This document shows, piece after piece, positions 6,187 to 9,148 of a stretch of 9,148 bases of DNA. Position 1 is the stretch's first letter; every line of letters starts with the position of its first letter. A model generated the notes under the pieces. That model made no database searches. It saw only the letters and a list, made by a program, of their open reading frames with translations, and was not told the DNA's origin. The DNA lies in assembly GCA_000433515.1 (NCBI GenBank), contig FR891203.1, forward strand, positions 22,355 through 31,502, in the 5' to 3' direction. The stretch is from Candidatus Colimorpha enterica (GTDB lineage Bacteria > Bacillota > Clostridia > Oscillospirales > CAG-272). A program made the position numbers and the translations under genes.

Positions 6187-6239
6187 AATGAAAAAATAAT
6201 CGGCAACATTTTTCACATCAGGTTAATATTTTGCGTTTA

Positions 6240-6249
6240 CGATTAATCG
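6240..6249. repeat. Perfect 10-bp palindrome upstream of the ABC transporter gene
   Basis: CGATTAATCG is a perfect 10-bp palindrome just before the AAAAAGGAA purine tract that leads into the ABC transporter gene. It could be an operator half or whole site, or chance. It overlaps one of the CGGTAAA copies of this intergenic region (6247-6253). Confidence 0.3.
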
Positions 6250-6270
6250 GTAAAAAGGAAATAATTTTGC

Positions 6271-6274
6271 GAGG
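6271..6274 (+). promoter_or_regulatory. Ribosome binding site for the chosen GTG start of the ABC transporter
   Basis: GAGG lies 10 nt before the GTG at 6285-6287, a little far but usable. The competing signal is AAGGAA (6255-6260), placed 6 nt before an in-frame TTG at 6267-6269. That start would add six residues (MRGNRK). The choice changes only the extreme N-terminus. Confidence 0.5.
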
Positions 6275-6284
6275 AAACCGAAAA

Positions 6285-9148
6285 GTGCTTGAACTGAGGG
6301 GAATAAAGAAGGTTTACGGAACCGGAGGGCAGAGCGTCGAGGCTCTCCGCGGTGTTGATATCGAATTCAGAAAATGCGAGTTCGTGTCGGTGCTCGGTCA
6401 GTCCGGCTGCGGAAAGACCACACTGCTCAATATTATCGGAGGACTTGACAAATACACCTCCGGAGACCTGATAATACGCGGCAGATCGACGAAAAAATAC
6501 TCCGACAGAGAATGGGATGCGTACAGAAACCACTCGGTCGGATTTGTGTTTCAGAGCTATAACCTGATACCGCATCAGACGGTGCTGGCAAATGTCGAGC
6601 TTGCCCTGACGCTCTCCGGGGTCAAAAGGAAGGAAAGAAGAAAACGTGCGGAGGAGGCGCTTACCCGCGTCGGACTCGGCGATCAGATGCTTAAAAAGCC
6701 GAATCAGCTGTCCGGCGGTCAGATGCAGAGGGTGGCTATTGCCCGCGCGATCGTAAATGACCCGGAAATACTCCTTGCCGACGAGCCGACGGGGGCGCTT
6801 GACTCCGGGACAAGCGTTCAGGTCATGGAGATACTGAAGGAGATAGCCTCCGACCGGCTTGTGATAATGGTCACGCACAATCCGGAGCTGGCTCAGAGAT
6901 ATTCGACAAGAATAGTCACGCTGAAGGACGGACGCATCACCGGCGACTCCGACCCTTATAAATCCAGTGACGAAAAAAGCGATTACAGCCTGAAAAAGAA
7001 CCGCTCCATGTCGTTCTTCACGGCTCTCGGGCTGTCGGTCAACAACCTTCTGACCAAAAAGGGAAGAACGATAATGACCTGCTTTGCCGGATCGATAGGA
7101 ATAATCGGCATCGCGCTGATCCTTTCGGTCTCAAACGGCGTCAACCGCTTTATCGACAAGGTTCAGGAGGATACGCTGTCGAAATATCCTCTCACCGTCG
7201 ACGGGGAGCAGGTGGATATGTCCGCCATGCTCGAGCTTATGTCCGGCGCCGGAAAGGACGATGCCGACCTCTCAAACCGCGACCCTGACAAGGTGTATTC
7301 AAACGACATAATGTACCGGATGGTCAGCTCCATGACCTCGGTGACGACCGAAAAGAACAATCTGACGGATTTCCGGAAATTCATTCAGGGAAGCGACAGA
7401 TTCCGCTCCCATACCTCGGCGATACGCTATAAATACGATGTCCCGATGAATTTTTACGTTAAAAATTCCGACGGCGGGATACGCATTGCCGAAACCGAAA
7501 CGGTGCTTTACGATATGTACAGGGCAATGGGCGTTTCCGTCGGCGAGGGCTCTGCCTCCGATGCGATGGTCAGCTCCTATTCGTCGTACATGAAGGTCTG
7601 GGAGGAGCTTCTTGCCGGTGAGGACGGCGAGCTTATCAACCCGATGCTGAAGAATCAGTACGACGTCGTTTACGGCAGCTGGCCGCAGAATTCCCATGAA
7701 GCCGTGCTTGTCCTGAACGAAAGGAACGAGCTGAGCGACCTTGTCCTCTATGCTCTCGGGCTTAAATCCTCCTCCGAGCTTGCCGACGCGATAAAGGGGA
7801 AAAATACCGGCTCCGCCGATGCCGCTGTCTACACATACGAGGAGCTGTGCGGAATGACCTTCCGGCTTATCCTTGCGGCTGACAGGTGGCAGAAGCAGGG
7901 TGACGGAAGCTACACCGATATCTCAAAGACCGACGCCGGGCTTTCCTACCTGTTCGACGATGACACGAAATATACCGAAATCAGGATCTGCGGTATCATA
8001 AAACCGAACGAGAACGCGCTGTTTTCGATGATATCCGGCTCTGTTGCCTATACCTCCGCGCTTACCGACGAGGTCATGAAAAGGACTGCGGACAGCGACA
8101 TTGTGAAGGCTCAGCTTGCCGATCCGAAGACCGACGTGATAAGCGGGCTTGCCTTCAGATCTTCGGTTTCCGACCCTGATACAGCCGGAAAAATCGCCGC
8201 GGTGAAGGAGTATTTCGCCTCGCTTGACACACACGGAAAAGCGGAGATTTACACAAAGATAATGTCCGTCCCGTCGGAGGATTATATTGCGGGTGCCGTC
8301 AGCGAATACATGAAGACACAGACGCGGGAAACCATCACCGAAACTCTTGTTGCGGCATATGCCGAAAAGACAGGCTCGACCGACCTTGACACCGTCCGCG
8401 CGTATTTTGACAGGATGTCCGACGATGAACTGAACGCCATGTTCAGCGAGCAGGTCGCCGCGGTCATTTCCGAGCAGTATGCCGCCGGGATAAAGCAACA
8501 GCTTTCGGCAATGTCGGAGGAACAGCTTGCCGCGCTTCTCGGCTCCGCGCAGTTCACCGATGAGCAGTACGAGAGCTTCTGGTCGCTCTTCCTTCCGGCG
8601 CAGACATCCGATTCCACATATGAGGACAACCTGAAAAAGCTCGGATATGCCGACCCTGAGACTCCGTCGGGAATTGTGATATATGCCCCGACCTTTGAGG
8701 ATAAGAACAGCATCAGCGACCTCATTGAGGAATACAACAGCGGCGTTTCCGAGGAAAATGAGATAAAGGTGACGGATTACGTCAGGCTGCTGATGTCGTC
8801 GGTCTCGACGGTTATAAATGCTGTATCGTATGTGCTTATCGCGTTTGTCGGAATATCGCTTGTGGTTTCGTCGATAATGATCGGCGTCATAACCAACATT
8901 TCGGTGCTTGAGAGAACAAAGGAAATCGGTGTCCTCCGTGCCGTCGGCGCATCGAAAGCGGACGTTGCGCGGGTATTCAATGCCGAGACGTTCATTATCG
9001 GACTGCTTGCGGGGCTTTTCGGAATCGGCATAACGCTTGTGCTGATACTGCCGATAAATCTTATTCTCCATCATTTCACCGGCATTGCATATCTCAACGC
9101 AATTCTCCCGCCGGCAGGAGGAGCTGTGCTTGTACTGCTGAGTATGCT
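6285..9148 (+). CDS. Fused ABC transporter ATPase and FtsX-type permease, C-terminus cut off
   Basis: The frame is open for 954 codons to the window edge. The N-terminal ATPase (about 1-230) is complete: Walker A GQSGCGKT at 38-45, Q-loop Q90 in VFQSYN, signature LSGGQMQRVAIARA from 142, Walker B ILLADEP ending at P168 with E167, and H-loop H198 in VTHNPE. A linker leads to membrane helix 1 (about 263-283). An extracytoplasmic domain of about 550 residues follows, then helix 2 (about 839-870) and helix 3 (about 903-925). Between helices 2 and 3 lies the FtsX-type signature VLERTKEIGVLRAVGASKADV. The layout is MacB-like (ATPase first, large loop after helix 1), but the loop is far larger than MacB's. 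MacB/BceAB/LolCDE-type proteins transmit force across the membrane rather than move solute through a channel; the substrate here is unknown. No kinase or regulator lies beside it in the window. GTG is chosen because MLELRGIKKVYG fits the family start. Confidence 0.93.
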   Translation, partial: MLELRGIKKVYGTGGQSVEALRGVDIEFRKCEFVSVLGQSGCGKTTLLNIIGGLDKYTSGDLIIRGRSTKKYSDREWDAYRNHSVGFVFQSYNLIPHQTVLANVELALTLSGVKRKERRKRAEEALTRVGLGDQMLKKPNQLSGGQMQRVAIARAIVNDPEILLADEPTGALDSGTSVQVMEILKEIASDRLVIMVTHNPELAQRYSTRIVTLKDGRITGDSDPYKSSDEKSDYSLKKNRSMSFFTALGLSVNNLLTKKGRTIMTCFAGSIGIIGIALILSVSNGVNRFIDKVQEDTLSKYPLTVDGEQVDMSAMLELMSGAGKDDADLSNRDPDKVYSNDIMYRMVSSMTSVTTEKNNLTDFRKFIQGSDRFRSHTSAIRYKYDVPMNFYVKNSDGGIRIAETETVLYDMYRAMGVSVGEGSASDAMVSSYSSYMKVWEELLAGEDGELINPMLKNQYDVVYGSWPQNSHEAVLVLNERNELSDLVLYALGLKSSSELADAIKGKNTGSADAAVYTYEELCGMTFRLILAADRWQKQGDGSYTDISKTDAGLSYLFDDDTKYTEIRICGIIKPNENALFSMISGSVAYTSALTDEVMKRTADSDIVKAQLADPKTDVISGLAFRSSVSDPDTAGKIAAVKEYFASLDTHGKAEIYTKIMSVPSEDYIAGAVSEYMKTQTRETITETLVAAYAEKTGSTDLDTVRAYFDRMSDDELNAMFSEQVAAVISEQYAAGIKQQLSAMSEEQLAALLGSAQFTDEQYESFWSLFLPAQTSDSTYEDNLKKLGYADPETPSGIVIYAPTFEDKNSISDLIEEYNSGVSEENEIKVTDYVRLLMSSVSTVINAVSYVLIAFVGISLVVSSIMIGVITNISVLERTKEIGVLRAVGASKADVARVFNAETFIIGLLAGLFGIGITLVLILPINLILHHFTGIAYLNAILPPAGGAVLVLLSM

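Noticed and set aside
7923..9074. Long open frame (383 codons) on the minus strand, antisense to the ABC transporter gene
   Set aside because: It lies wholly opposite a frame with full ABC/FtsX motifs, and its translation is rich in Arg, His, Gly and Cys with no recognisable domain. It is the codon-bias shadow of the real gene.

Overview
The window most likely comes from a Clostridia-type Bacillota. The evidence is the classical F1Fo operon order, strong GGAGG-like Shine-Dalgarno sites, a small zinc-ribbon membrane protein of a type I associate with gut Clostridia, and a large fused ABC ATPase/FtsX permease typical of that class. Coding DNA is moderately GC-rich and the intergenic DNA is AT-rich. 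I cannot name a genus.

Positions 1-5343 are an almost complete F1Fo ATP synthase operon on the minus strand. In transcription order it reads atpI-like, atpB (a), atpE (c), atpF (b), atpH (delta), atpA (alpha), atpG (gamma) and the first 49 codons of atpD (beta), which runs off the left edge; atpC (epsilon) would be expected beyond it. Genes overlap by 4 nt or are spaced 17-39 nt apart. A near-consensus sigma-A promoter (TTGACA-17-TAAAAT) sits about 87 nt upstream of the first start codon. The c subunit carries two carboxylates (E30, E63) plus T64, T65 and Y68, the pattern of Na+-binding rotor rings. The machine is therefore probably sodium-coupled.

Positions 5344-6284 hold two AT-rich intergenic stretches around one minus-strand gene. 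It encodes a 141-aa protein with two membrane helices and a C-terminal four-cysteine zinc ribbon, and ends in a rho-independent terminator just upstream of the atp promoter region. It is therefore probably a separate transcription unit from the ATP synthase.

Positions 6285-9148 hold, on the plus strand and divergent from the rest, the first 954 codons of a fused ABC transporter. It has a complete N-terminal ATPase, then an FtsX-type permease with a very large extracytoplasmic domain between its first and second membrane segments. The gene is open at the right edge.

Nearly everything here is recognisable core or family-level content. I see no phage, insertion sequence, CRISPR array, tRNA or rRNA, and no clear evidence of an undescribed system. 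The observation most worth following is the predicted ion specificity of the ATP synthase.
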